DNA of 64,000 bases from Sarcocystis neurona (taxonomy: Eukaryota > Apicomplexa > Conoidasida > Eucoccidiorida > Sarcocystidae): contig KL647293.1 of assembly GCA_000727475.1 (NCBI GenBank), forward strand, positions 4,341,783-4,405,782, in the 5' to 3' direction. The notes under the pieces are model-generated. The model was not told the origin of the DNA, made no database searches, and was given only the letters and a program-made list of their open reading frames with translations. The translations under genes were made by a program, and so were the position numbers. Shown here piece by piece: positions 45,644-58,691 of the stretch. How positions within the stretch are numbered: position 1 is the first letter of the stretch; each line of letters opens with the position of its first letter.

Positions 45644-48600
45644 TGAAGTTGCGTCCGTCTTTCTGAGTCACACATATGTATAGGAATACAAATGCGCAGG
45701 CACAGAGAGAGAGAGAAAGACACGCACACACCAACGCAACTGCTGTGAGAGACAAATACATGGCCGTCTGTGCGCACGTAGACCGTACAAAAGAGTAAAT
45801 TCCTTCGTATTTTTGTTCCTGTCTATGAAGTATAATCCCCACCCACTTCATGTATAGATAAGCGTATGTGTATAGATATATATATGTGTACATGTTGATT
45901 CATGTATATACACACACACATACACACACACGGGAATATCGTTCATAGACTATACGCGTACAGATAGCGATGTATATGTAGCTCTCTCTCTTTTTCTCTT
46001 TGTGTAGCTTGCTTGTTCTCTCTCTCTATATGTATGTATATGTAGAGGAAAGGCGCCGACATATCTGTACGTTGCCGGTGAAGTAGATGCTTATGTGGCG
46101 TCCAAGGGACAGAAATTCTCAAAACTGTTTTTCGCACGGATATGTGCGACTGCCGGTACGTCCACGTCAACAGCTGCATCGCTTCTTTGTGAGATTCTCT
46201 ACTGCATTCGAAGCATCACAATATACGGAGACATGTCACTATTGTGCACGTTGCAAGAGACAGGGAAACATACATACATAAGCACATACACACATATATG
46301 TGTATATCTATATATTCATAATTTATACACCTACATATACGTATGTCTATGTTAGAATACAAAGAGAGAGAAACGTCGACGGTACGCAGGCGCATCCACG
46401 CATATGTGGATACATATATATATAGAGAGAGACACACACATATATGTATCCATATCCATATATTCATACACATACGTATTTCTATATCAGATTGCAGAGA
46501 GAGAAAACAAGAGGTCGACAGGTACGCAGACGGGTCCACACATACGTATATACATATATATACATATATATACATATATATATATATATGGATAGAGACG
46601 CATATCTATGTGTGTCTACAGGGGAGACGAGCATACGTACACACTTACGCACACACACACACACACATATGCAGACACATACACGTGCTGTAGAGTTGTA
46701 GAGGTGAATTTAAAGAGAGAGGTAGATTAGCATGTATACGCTTCCATATGTATATGTGTGTACGTGTGTGTAGAGAAGATATACACACCTGTGAAAATAC
46801 GAAGAAAAGAAGCAAAGGAACACAGCCAGGCAAGCCCTGGCTTCGGCGTCTGCAAAACGTGCCACGTGTCTCTGCACCTGAACATCTTCTTAAATGTGTC
46901 CCCACACATATCAATCTCTTCCTCTTCCTTCTTCTTCCTCTTCACATATATATATATATATAGCAGGTAGATCCAGAACATTCGTATATATATATATATA
47001 TGTAGTTGTATGTGTGATAGTACTCGCACAGAGTCAACACATATACATGTATACACGTAAATGTAATGACTTGAATGTCCGTGTACATACGTATATATTT
47101 GTATATTGAGAGAGAGATAGGTACACAGATATACATATATATAGAGACACAGACCTAGATACGTATATATATATATAGGTACAGAAAGAGAGAAGTCAAC
47201 ATGTATGGATACATTTCTAAATGTGTGTGTACGTGTATACACTCACAGGTAGGTAACATATACAAATGTACATATATATATATATACATATCATATGAGT
47301 ACACGCATTGACTGATATACATATATAACTTATCTATCTATCTCTCTCTCTCTATATGTGTGTGTATATGTATATATAGGTAAGTGTATGCAGGTTCGAC
47401 TCTGTGTGTGTGTGTGTGTGCGTGTGTGAGTTTTCTTCGGTGCAAATCTAATATGCAGATATGTGTGCCACCCTCTTTTTGTATCTCCTCTCGTGTCCCT
47501 TTCTATCGTCCTTTCTGTCTTTCTCTGTACGATGTGCACGCGAAGTTCTTCTCCGCATACACTACGCGGAGTGAATTTGCTTCCTAGAGGCGCAGCTAAA
47601 AGTGTGGGCAGACGCAAATCCCCCTGTGTGCTGCCTTGCCGCGTCGCACTCGCTGCTTGCCTCCTTTCCAGAAAAGTGTGCGGGCTTTTTTAATTGAGTC
47701 GCTTCCTCTCTGTAGACGACCCAGGGCTGCTTCCGTCCCATATCCACACACACGGCTATTCAGATACATGCACTCAGACATCACGCCTATATATACATAT
47801 ATGTATATGGATATTTGTAGGGAGGAAGAGGGAGAGGTATACGTACATATATATATGTATGTGTATATAGGGGAAGAGAGGAAAACAGAGATAGGGAAAG
47901 TGAGGGAAAGGCGTGTTCGCTTGGGTATATGTTCGCGTCCTTCACATATACGTGTATGGATTAGATTCTACATTTGAAGGAAAAGGTAGGCAACTCTATA
48001 CACCGCGCTGTGTGTGTATATCTGCCTAGACACAGAGAGAGAGGTAGAAAGCCAGAGAGAGAAACGGATACGCTGCTGCATACACATGTTCGTCTACTAC
48101 ACCTATATACACACTTATATATATACGGTCTTCATATATTCTAGGGCGAAGCAGGAAGCTACATATATATGTGTAGAGAGAAGATGGGGTAGGCTAGTGT
48201 ATATATACGTTCGACTACTATCTTTCTATGTGTATACAGTAGTCAAATCTTCTATAGTTTTGTAGGGAGTTTATGCACGTCTGTAGGTCTATGTGAAGAA
48301 AGAAAGAGACCTGGGGCTGGTTTGCATATATTGTGTTCCGCGCCACTGCTATATATTTAGTATCTGCCTATATAAATGAATACAAACAGATATATATATA
48401 TATATATGTAGTTACATTTGGTTATTTCTCAGATGCATTCGTAGGAAGGGATACCCGCCGTAATATACTTGGAGGTACGTCTGTGTCTGCGCACAACGCC
48501 CCAAGGCGTGTGTGCTTCCGTCTATATACAGTAATCTGTAAATGTTGTTGCAAGTGTACAAGTTCTCAAATGTGTGTACATACGTTTGTATAGGTGAATG

Positions 48601-48769
48601 GAGATAATACAAAGATATATACATACGTATATATGCAGCTTTCTGCGTATACGCACGTGTCTATATACAATGATCAAAAGAAGTGTACGTGTCAAGACGT
48701 TTTGCGTGTTTATGGGAGTTTCTCCAGAAGAGAGGACGGCGGCGCGAGGAGGACGTGCTGCAGCATCTG
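45644..48769. other. Microsatellite-dominated region, no gene seen
   Basis: TATA, CATA, GAGA and CACA tracts fill most of it (45880-46080, 46270-46690, 46940-47360, 47790-47890, 48105-48200, 48380-48410). A repeat-poor island at 47400-47760 has open frames on both strands, but nothing supports one over the other. Confidence 0.55.
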
Positions 48770-49268
48770 CTCAGTTCCACCTGCAGCAGCAACAGCAGCA
48801 ATTACAGCAGTGGTGACGGCAGCAGGCACTGGATGAGCAGCAGCAGTAGTGGCGTGTGCAGCAGCAGCAGCAGGAACAGCACCGACAGCACGGCTTCGAG
48901 GTAGCCGCCAAGCCCCGCAGCAGGAACCGCAGGAAGAAGGGCAGCAGCAGGAGGAAGAACAGACCTAGCAGCAGCAGGAATTAGAGGAGGAGTGGCTGCA
49001 GCACGAGAAAAAAACGCAGCATCAGGAACGAGAACAACGAGAGCACGAGGAAGAAGAGCAGCAGCAGGAGGAATAACAGGCGCAGCAGCAGCAGGAAGAA
49101 GAAGAGCAGCAGAAGGAGGAAGAAAGAGCGGCAGCAGGAGGAAGAACAGACGCAGCAGTAGGCGGAAGAACACGCGCAGCAGCAGGAAGACCAACAATAA
49201 GAGCGGCAGCAGAAAGAAAGTAAGAGGAGCACCGGCAGCAGGAAGAAGAGGAGAGCAGCAGCAGTAGC
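48770..49268 (+). repeat. CAG/GGA-rich block upstream of the macro-domain gene
   Basis: Imperfect cag and gga triplets (gcagcaggaggaagaa-type units of about 30 bases) run to just before the putative start codon at 49295. The - strand is open for 228 codons (48802-49488) as a Leu/Pro/Ala-rich frame, which is most simply a repeat by-product. If the start is right, this is the promoter or leader side of the next gene. Confidence 0.6.
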
Positions 49269-49294
49269 CCGGCAGAGGCGGCTGCAGATGAGCG

Positions 49295-50700
49295 ATGGCT
49301 GCTGGTAGTGCGACGCTGCCGCTTCGTGCCATGGCGCCCGTCGACGCTGCTGCGCTTCCTCGTTTTTCGAAAGATCCTCGAAGGTGACGCGACCTCGACT
49401 CCCCGCCTTTTCCATACAGTTTCTTGCTCCACCACACCAGCCGACGACACACATTCCTACCTCTTCCTCTGTCCCTCTGCACATGCATATATCCGCAAGA
49501 ATATCGATCAACTAGACAGCGCGCAGGTCTACTATATGCCTGTCTCGCGCGGGTCTCTCTGTCTTTCTTTTTGCTCGCTGACCGCGTCCACCGAAGCTCG
49601 CGTCGACTCTTTCAAACTTCCTTCTCTCTAATTCTTCTCCCCACACAGCGCGTCTCTCTACCTGGTTCTACGTCCACCCTCCTCTGTGTATACATATATG
49701 TCTCTCTCTGCATACACATGTATATATGTATGTGCATGTGTGAGGTAGTTCTACGCATGCGTGGGGGTATATGTGCGATTGCACTGACTCTGCGCAAGAA
49801 GCGCCTGAGCTTGTGTTTGTTTCTGCCTGTGGCTGACTGCGACGCCGCATATATTCACGCAGACGTGTGGGCTGGCCCCAGTCTGCGCCTGCGTGACACA
49901 TTTGCTGCCAGGCGGCTGCAGCCCCACCTCCCCCTTCCCCCGCCTGCATGCGAAGCATCTCTTCGTGAGTGTGGCGTGTGCCGCGTGGCCGCCGTAGGTG
50001 CATGCCGGGAGGAGAAACCCGCGCATTCTCCGCAGCAAGAGCGGCCGAGAAGTGCCGTTCTACGTGGCAGGGACCGTCTCGTCGTCCGAGGCGCCGATCC
50101 ACCGCCGAAGCTGCTGTTGTTTTCCTGCAGCTCGCTCTCCCCTCCTCTGCGGCTGCTCCCGCTCTCGGGCGTCCGGCTTCTTTACACGCGCAGTGTCGCG
50201 TGGTTTGCTTCCGCCGGGCCCTGCATGCGTCGGTCTGGCCATCTGTGTGTGTATGTGTGTGTGGATACACACAGAGAGAAAAAAAGCTGTGCGTGTGTAT
50301 ATGTGTGCCTAGACGCACACAAGTCTACCCTTGTAGACGTGTGAGTGACTATTTCCTTATGTGGACCTACATCCGTATATACGTGTATCCACCTGCGCAC
50401 AGAGAGGAAGAGAGAAACTCTGCTGTCACTATGTGGATGTGTCTGCAAAAATTTGCGCACCTGCGGAGGACGCGGGGGAAGAGGGGGGGGGCGGGATTTT
50501 TCACACGTATACATATATATATATATATATATATAAAGTTAACGCACGTGATCGGTTGGACTTCTTGATTTCTTCTAAGGAATGTGGATACGTACGCATG
50601 CTTTGCCCAGCTCTCTCTCTCTGTATATATATATATATATATGAACATATGCTTTACCGAGCTCTCTGTTTCTGTCTCTCTCTCTGTCTCTGTCTCTTCT

Positions 50701-50741
<41 letters not shown>

Positions 50742-51158
50742 GAGCATTTGCTTTGTCCGACTCTACCTTTCCCTCACTCTCTTTATATGTATATTACATA
50801 TATGTACAGGGAGGCAGTCGTTTGAATGTGCTGAGCGGTTATTCTGGATGTGGATATGTACATATGCTTTGCCGAACTCTCTCCCTCTCTCTCTATATAT
50901 ATGTATAGACATGTACACCTTTGTGTATGTTGCTGGTGAAGACGTATTTGGATAAAGTATGGCAATATGTAGATACACATATAGATGTGTAGACAGGCGT
51001 CCTCCGTTGAATATGTTGAGAGGGGCTGTGTAGTTCCTGTGCCAATATATACGCATATCTAAATATGGATATGTAACGTCTAGACACGCACTTCTACGTG
51101 TACGTTGGTTGGTGAATACGTATGTGGATGTGTAAATGGCCTGTTCGAATATATCTCC

Positions 51159-51192
<34 letters not shown>

Positions 51193-54100
51193 GAAGAGAC
51201 TCGCACTCTTTTGTATATATGGACTCCTGGTTATTCATGTGGATATGTATATATCCTGTAACGCACTACCTATGTGTGTGTAAATCCATATACATACATA
51301 TCTTCAGCGAGAGAGAGAGAGAAAGAAAAAGATTCGTACTCGTTCATGTATATTGACTCCTGATTATTCATGTAGATATGTGTATATACTGTGATGCACT
51401 ACACAGGTGTATGTGTATGGTTTAATGACACACGTACTCCTCTGCGTGTGTTGATCGGTGATTCTCTATATGGATGAATATATCTCCTGTGCCAGCACCT
51501 ATGTACATATACATATATAAATATTATAGATTAGCACTACTCTATTTGTCTAAGTTGATTGACGAGTCTGTGTGTGGATATATATTTATATATATATATA
51601 TATATATGTATACATATATCAGCCGAAGACAACATGTCTGCGGGAATGTGAGAGGTGCTGACAGACGCGATTTTGTCTGCAGAGACTCTGACACACGCAT
51701 TTTCCGGTGTCCATACCCCACAGAAATTTTCCTACACCCCACATGCAGGTGTGTGTACACCGTCGGTGTGGTGTATGTACACTGCGCGACACAGACGTCT
51801 GCACTTTATGCCTTTTGTCGAATTTACAACAGCCCGGGGAGGCGATCGCTCCTCTGCTGGAAACGTGTGGACGGACCATCCGTGCATACACAAATATGTG
51901 TGTGTCCACTTTCTCTTCTCTTTACCTGCATTCGTAAATGAATGTGTACATGAATGTCTACATTTACATAGGTGTTATGTACGTTTTTTGATGCGAAAAT
52001 GAGTAGACACACACACACGCACACACCGTGTGCAGCTCCATCGTCGAGACACCGAAAGCGTTTTTCTTCTTGTATGCTGCGTCGCTGCTGCTGCTGCTGT
52101 GGTTATCATCGCTGGGATGACGGGAGCTTCTGCTCCAGCTTCTCCACATTCTTCTTGTCCTTCACCTTCTTCTTGCCCTGTTCCCTCTTCTTGTTCCTCT
52201 TCGTCTTTTGGTCACAACTTTTTCTTCTACTGAGGTGACTGCTGTTCTTGCGGCTGCGTGACTTCATTGTTCCACACCTTTATTCCCCGCTTCTGTTTGG
52301 CAGTTTCTCTTTTCCCCCAGCCCGTGCTGTCCTGCTGGCAGCCGCCCCTTCTTCGGGGGGGATTTTCTTCCCCTTTCTCTCAATCTCTACGCTATATGTT
52401 TTCTTTCTTTCGCCGTCTCTCCCTCTTTCTCTCTCGACTTTGCTGCGCGGTTTGCTTCTGCATCCCATCTACCGCGACTCGTAACACTCTAAAACCTTCC
52501 TTGCTTTTCAGTTCCTTCTCCTCCTCCCGTCGTGTGATGCGCCCCCTGCCCGACCTGCTGCAGCATTTTACACAAAATTATTTTGCACCAGGGAGATATA
52601 ACAGAACTCAAAATTGACGTCATCGCCAATGCAGCAAATTCGTCTCTCCTCGGAGGGGGAGGCGTCGACGGGGCAATTCATCGGAAAGCGGGACCAGAGA
52701 TGCGCTCCTTTAACCAAACTCTTGGTGGTTGCGCTACGGGTAACTGCGCTAACATATTTATATAAATATATATATTTCGACCACACGACATATATACACT
52801 TCTGATACATGTACAGATGTGTGTGCTTGTCGAATACGCTTGAAAAAGAGACACACGTTTCAGCATAGGGACAGCTCTCTCTCTGTATATATGTATATAT
52901 ATGTATATGGGTAGAAACTCATGTTCTGCATAGTATTATGTACGTGTAGGAAAAGATGCGAAGATGAGTGTAGCAGCATAGGTGGCTATGTATCTACTGG
53001 GGAAAAGACGACTTTTTTCGGCCCAACATTTGTGCGACGGGCGTTCTCGAGCGAACCTGACGTGGGCACGCAACGTGTGCACGCGACAGTAGCAGGTCAT
53101 TGCAAGTAGGTGAATGTACACCAAAACTCGTGAGGAGAGCTAATGTGAACTAAAACTATACTTGTCCACACCAGATACGGATTATATATATATATATATA
53201 TATGTATATACGCAGGTTTGTAAATCCGCGCAGTGCTGCACACGTGGGCGTACGAGTGGCTGTGTGAAAAAGCTCCGCATGCGACAGGAAGAGGAACTGA
53301 CGCTGAATCGCAGCTGCTTTCGTTTCCTCGAGTCCTCTACGGCCATCGCGCCAATGGAGCACGCAGGCGAATTTGTACACGGTAACTGACAAGCAATAAG
53401 ACGGATGTATATGTATTTTTGTTTCTAGCATTCTACATACAGAGAAATACATCCGCGTGTGTGAGTGGTCGTACATTTTGGAAGCTATATATATATATAT
53501 GTACTTGTATATATTTATTCATTTGATATCTGTACGCCAAGGTACGCGGAGGAAACGAAGGAAGAGGAGGCTGTGCGTGAGGCAGATCTGCAGACGCGCC
53601 TTGATACTAACCAGTGACACGGCACACTGAGATCTAAACCTGCGTAGGCAGTCAGTTGGATACGCGCGTACGCATGTGTAGATACATGAATATACTTATC
53701 TGTTTACCTTTCTCTCTCTCTATATATATATATATATGTATATATATACCCACGCATATCTACTTATCAAAATGGCTCTTCTATCTATCTGTGTCTCTCT
53801 ATATATATGTTATATATACATATGTGTATGCGTGTCTGTCTGTTTATCTGCATGGCTCTTCTATCCACCTGACTACCTGTCCACATGGGTGCACATATAT
53901 ATATATATATATATGTGCATATCCATCTATATACGTGCACACATATATACGTATGCATATCCATCTATATACGTGCATATACACAGATATATACATGTGC
54001 ATACCCATCTGTACACGTGGCTCTTCTAGCTGTCTACTGGCTTTCCTCTCTCTGTGTCCCTCTGTTTCTTTCTCTCTCTCTATATATATATATGTGTTGG

Positions 54101-57100
54101 TACAGGTAGCTCTTTTTATGAAGACGGTGCTTGATAAATTAGACCGTCGGGATACTTGTATATAGAGGAGATGTCTTTGCAAAAGGAGCAGCTGTGTGCG
54201 TGTACGTGGCTCTGCACATACGTGGTCTATTCTCCTTGACACACCACATGTATACATATATATATATACATAGCCCAGTGTACTTATAAATTATTACCCA
54301 CTCCCCATATGTATATATAGAGCTACATCTACGTGTGTAGAGCTGCCAGTCCACGCACATATCCACATTACATACCTATACGTTTATTACTCCACTGGTA
54401 CTTACATTTATATACCTCTAAGAACACGACAGGTATACACGTATACGTGTATATATATATATATATATGTAGTCACACATTAACGTGGGTTAGCGTAAGT
54501 TCTGCACGTGTACACAGCGACATGCAGGTGAAATAGTGTTCGTGTACAGATATGGGCGTGTATCTCTCTCTACGTGGCGTTTTGACGAGACAGCTAGCTA
54601 CAACCTATAGAAGACAGAGAAGCAGATCTTGAAAAAAGTGGCTGCAGCACGATAGACGGTGCGCCTTTGAAAGTGTTGAAGTGAGGAAAGAAGAAGACAT
54701 GAGCGGGTAACAAAAGTTGCAAAGACAGCTGTTTGCCTTCGCAGCAGTACACTGCTTTGCGTGTCGCTGCTGGTCTGCTCACTATTGTGGAACGGTGGCT
54801 TCGTAGTTTTCTCTTCACGTCTGTGGCGTTTTCCAGCACTCATTTCCGTCTGCGCTCTGCTTCGTCTTTTTCTTCTCCTACTCTGTTTTGCTGCTCTGTA
54901 GAGTTCTTCTCGTCCCTTTTCCTTCTTCCGTCGTCGCTTCTCTTCTGCTTTTCTCACAGTTGTCCTTTTCGTCAACTCCTGCATTCCTTCCTCTTCCTTT
55001 CGTTTCCTTCTTCGCATCCGTTCTTCCGTTTTTCCCCCTCTTCTTCTTGTCCTTCGCGGTCAACCTCCTTTTCTTATCCCCTTTTCTTCTCTTCTGCTTC
55101 TTCTGCGTTTTCTCGGCCTCCTGCCCTTTGTGTTCCTCTGCTGCTTCCCCTGCACATTGATTGCATCTCCTCTGCTACTCTCTCTTTTCTTCTGCTGCTT
55201 CCTTATTGTGGCTTTCCCCTTCTCTCTTTCTCGCAAAACGCGGCTTGCGTCTTTCTCTCGATTTTCCCCGATCTTGTTAGGAGACGTGAAGGCCTCCCCT
55301 GGCTTCCGGCTGCCGTGCCAGCAGGTTTTCCACACCGTCGGACCCCGCAGAGAGCAGCCGGCTCTTCTGCAGTCGTGTTACATCAAATCTTTGGACTTAC
55401 TAAAGGTAGGCCGTTGTCGACCACTTTGCACTTCAGTCTTTCTCCCCCGGCTTTGTCTCGCTTTGCCTCTATTATGTGTCTATACATGTGTGTTGGACAG
55501 GTAGCGATACATTCGACGACAGCAGCTCAGTAAAAATAGAACACCCTCCCCCACGTGGTTTATGTTTTGACCTTCGTATCCTTCGAACTTCCAGCGCCTT
55601 GTTATAAACACCGATTCTCTTTCGTTTCTCCCCCCTGCCCGCTCTCTCTCTTCACCTATAGGAGATCGCTTTGACAACATGCGTTTGTACGTCGTATTCT
55701 AGCCCCCCGAAGGGTCACGTGGTGGTGAGGGTGGTGGCGTTGCTGCAGTCAAAAGAAAACATTTTCTCTGTATTTCCGCCGCCTCTGTATCTTCTACGGT
55801 CTCACTCAACAACACTAGACGTCTGCAGGTTTCCCCAAGGCTTCCTTTCCACAAAATATATCTCTGTATATACACGCCGGCTCTCTGCTCTCTGTTGCTG
55901 ATAATGTACGGATCCATTGACGTACTTGTGGAAAAAATCTGCGTGCTGTATCTCTGGTGCTGCGCTTCTTGTTTATATCTGTACTAGAAGAAAGGCGTGG
56001 CTCTTGAGGATTTACTAAGGGGTGTTGCATCTATTATATGTACGTGCTGCACTTAGGTGCTACACTCGTTAAGAGTCCTTTTTTACAGACACACACGTAT
56101 ATGCACAGATGTCGAGTATATATGGATACTTCTTGTTGGGCTTCACCTGTAAATACACGTGCTTGTGCGTGTATTAGTGTTTTTCGTCCTTTCACTTTTT
56201 ACATACATGTGTATATGTATATGGTGATTCACGTGTGTGCGTGTGTGCCTGTCTCTCTCTATGTACAAGAGAATACGCATATAAGGTGTGTAGTACTGTG
56301 CAAGCCTGACGTGTGAACGTGCGTCTACATATATCTATATATATACATATATATATATAAATACTGCTGCTCCTCTGTCTGTCGTCACCTACCTGTACGT
56401 CCGTATATGTACGCGTATCTTGCCCATGTATGTATATATGTCTATATCTGTGTATATACGCGTATCTGCATATATATGTATGTGTATAACCCCAGCGTGT
56501 GTACGTACGTATGTATGGCGGTGAATGTTTCCCTTCCTTCCTCTTTCCACATACATATATCTGTGTATATTTTTAGCACATTCATGCGTATGTCTATGTG
56601 TGTATAGATATGCGTAGTCCAAATGTTTGTGTACGAGCGTGCTTTAGAATTTTGTCTTTGCGGACAAATGGATACATCAGTGCTCACGGCAGCCCGACCC
56701 TTAGCAGCACGCGTGTATACACACGTATGTATGTAGTGAAAAGCATATATAGTGCATAAACATGCACATGTAATCTTGAGTATATACATATATACAAATA
56801 TATGGCCGCCTCTGTGTCCACTGATACGCGCATACGGGATACAGGCAGACGATGTTGTAATTATTTGAACAAGGCGCAGAATACTTCTGTACGCCAGTGT
56901 CCGGGTAAGTTCTAATTCATTTCTTCCTGTTTGACCCTGAGAGGGAGTCTCTACTCCTCTTCATTGCAGCATGTGACAGGGATGATGTGGGTGTGCCGCA
57001 GCGTTCGAAGCTGCGATCAATCGCTTTCCCGTGTATCTCTACAGGCGTGTACGGGTATCCGCAGGCGAATGCAGCCAAAGTAAGGCTTTTCAAATTTTGT

Positions 57101-58691
57101 CTTCTTTCTTTTGAGGCAACTCTGCTTGTGCGAGCCTCCTCTGCTGTTGTCGGCAGTGACCCATGGTGGCCTTGCTGCCGTGCTGCTGCTGGCGGTGGCG
57201 TCCCTGCTGTTCGTGTGCAGCTAGCAGGTGTAGGTAAAGGGACCTGTGTTTCTTCGAACTGCCTGCAAAAGACGCGTGACGGTGCGTAGACGACTGCCCG
57301 TGGTAGTTTTCCACCTGCGGGTAGATATACACATGTGTACCTAGCGGTATATGTGCATCTGTCGGTACACGCACACACGTACGTCCAGAAAAGTGCATAT
57401 ATGTCTGATAGGGGGATGTAGGAACATTCCTACATACGCAGCATTGCAAGTGTATAGTGACGTATGCGTGTAGTTGCACGTACTCATGCGCCTATAGATA
57501 AATGATGCATATCTGCATGTATAGCTGCATGTGTGAACCAAGGGTTTCAGTGGTGCGCCTGTACCAAATGCATACACCTCTATTGATGTACATATTTGCA
57601 CAAAACGTATCCCTCTCTACACCCATATGTATCTATATTGAGCAAGCAGGAGGAATAAAGAAGTGCATCTATATATGTATGTGTATGGGTGGGGATGCTT
57701 GTAAATCGTGTGGACATGCATGCGGAGAGAAAGCCAGCTGCAGAAAGACGTGGATTCATCGCCACACACGCCAGCTGCTCCGCCCCTCCATGACGATGCA
57801 TACGCATTATTCTGTATGTATCTATGTGCTCATCCGCATACGCGTCTCTTGTATGTATATATATATATATATATATTCATTTCCGTAGCGACACGTATAT
57901 ATATACATATATATATTTACATGTTTTATTATGTGCCTGGGCGTACTTCCACTACGTATATACCTGTGTATGCATACATCTGTAAATAGTATCTTCCTCA
58001 TACAGCCATGTGCATACGTATATATATGTATATATAAGAGAGAGGGAGTGAGAGATGTGTTAGTAGCTGTATACACACTGCAAACACATATATACGCGCG
58101 CAGCTGTGTATCTGTGCCGCCGTATATGTCGATACCGCGCATGTGTACACACGTACGTATGTGTGTACGCACGACTATTCTCGTTTCCCCGTGTAGAGTA
58201 TTATATACACAAGAGAGCCTCTAAATCTGTAAGATGGACTGCGGTTGTTGTCGGTGTCCATCACGCAGTGACTTGCGCAGAAAGACGTGGAGAAGTCTTC
58301 CTCGCGTGTACTGCGCCCGAGCTGCCAAGGAAGAGGAAGAAGAGGAAGAGAAACGGTTAGCTGTTTGTTGTGTTGCGACGAAGCTGCTGGAGAAGCGTCA
58401 GAGGGAAACCGGTGCGGCTGTTGTTGCTGCTGCTCCTTGGCGCAGGTGGTTGCGGAGTGCGTTGTCGACTGGCTGAAAAACAGCTCCAATTACGAAGCGG
58501 TGGATTTTGTCTGTTTCTGCGTCTTCTCACGAGATGATTATCAGTATTACCAACGGGTAAACGCTGCATGCTATGCCACACGCGTGTCTGCCTTGTGTGT
58601 ACGTCTGCATACGTGTGCGGCCTCTGTTACCCTTTGGTGGTTCTTCGGAGAGTTCTCTGTTGCGCAAGACAGCGTCGAGACAAGCTTGTAA
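49295..58691 (+). CDS. Macro-domain protein (MacroD/YmdB-type ADP-ribose hydrolase)
   Basis: Exons 49295-49383, 52564-52739, 55281-55405, 57002-57079 and 58446 onward are in phase (2/2, 1/1, 0/0, 0/0). Exon 1 starts at the first ATG after an in-frame TGA and reads [19 protein letters not shown]; its end joins smoothly as [20 protein letters not shown]. Family hallmarks follow: [52 protein letters not shown] and [16 protein letters not shown]. Such proteins remove ADP-ribose from proteins or hydrolyse O-acetyl-ADP-ribose; the conserved Asn/Gly/Asp loop predicts activity. The acceptor at 57001 was preferred over the stronger-looking one at 56969 because only it keeps phase and family spacing. 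After 58556 the protein either reads through a GT donor to a stop at 58689 (237 residues) or splices to an unseen exon. No signal peptide or extra domain seen. Confidence 0.88.
49750..50318. other. GC-rich island with long open frames on both strands, in intron 1
   Basis: Within the first intron of the macro gene, the + strand is open 49424-50344 and the - strand 50318-49668. Both peptides look partly protein-like: + has [20 protein letters not shown]; - has [20 protein letters not shown]. There are no clear start or splice signals. It may be a nested gene, a regulatory island or chance. Confidence 0.35.
50505..51615. repeat. TATA and CTCT/GAGA microsatellites in intron 1 of the macro gene
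   Basis: Repeated tatata blocks (50508-50535, 50620-50640, 50716-50742, 51160-51178, 51580-51610) alternate with ctctct or gagaga runs and with similar flanks such as gcatatgctttgcc-like words. This suggests old duplication of a 100-120 base unit. Confidence 0.7.
52090..52563 (+). other. Pyrimidine-rich tract before the second macro exon
   Basis: Mostly c and t on the + strand (ttcttcttgtcc, ctctccctctttctctctcg and similar) for over 400 bases, ending at the acceptor cag at 52563. Acceptor strength is probably dominated by this tract. A TTTTCAG at 52505-52511 is an alternative acceptor but leads into a different frame. Confidence 0.65.
53216..53391 (+). CDS. Candidate cassette exon or nested frame between macro exons
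   Basis: After an acceptor cgcag at 53215 the frame reads [20 protein letters not shown], then [18 protein letters not shown] and [12 protein letters not shown], and meets a GTAACT donor at about 53382. Composition is coding-like. It cannot be inserted between macro exons 2 and 3 in phase (those join 1 to 1; this starts in phase 0), and the macro fold needs nothing there. It may be a poison or alternative exon, or a chance frame; the - strand is also open. Confidence 0.25.
54790..55279 (+). other. About 490-base polypyrimidine tract before the third macro exon
   Basis: Continuous ttctt, ctcttc and similar blocks run up to the acceptor cttgttag at 55280, interrupted by few purines. The complementary strand is a long polypurine run. 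Frames opened here (Phe/Ser/Leu-rich on +, Lys/Glu/Arg-rich on -) are composition artefacts. Confidence 0.75.
56030..56960. repeat. TATA/TGTA microsatellites in the macro gene intron before 57002
   Basis: TATA and TGTATG tracts at 56200-56230, 56320-56365 and 56420-56490, with degenerate spacers. No exon is needed between 55405 and 57002 by phase or family length. Confidence 0.6.

Noticed and set aside
56970..57001. Longer version of the fourth macro exon starting at 56970
   Set aside because: Its acceptor has a better pyrimidine context, but it breaks phase with exon 55281-55405 and adds residues not expected in the family.
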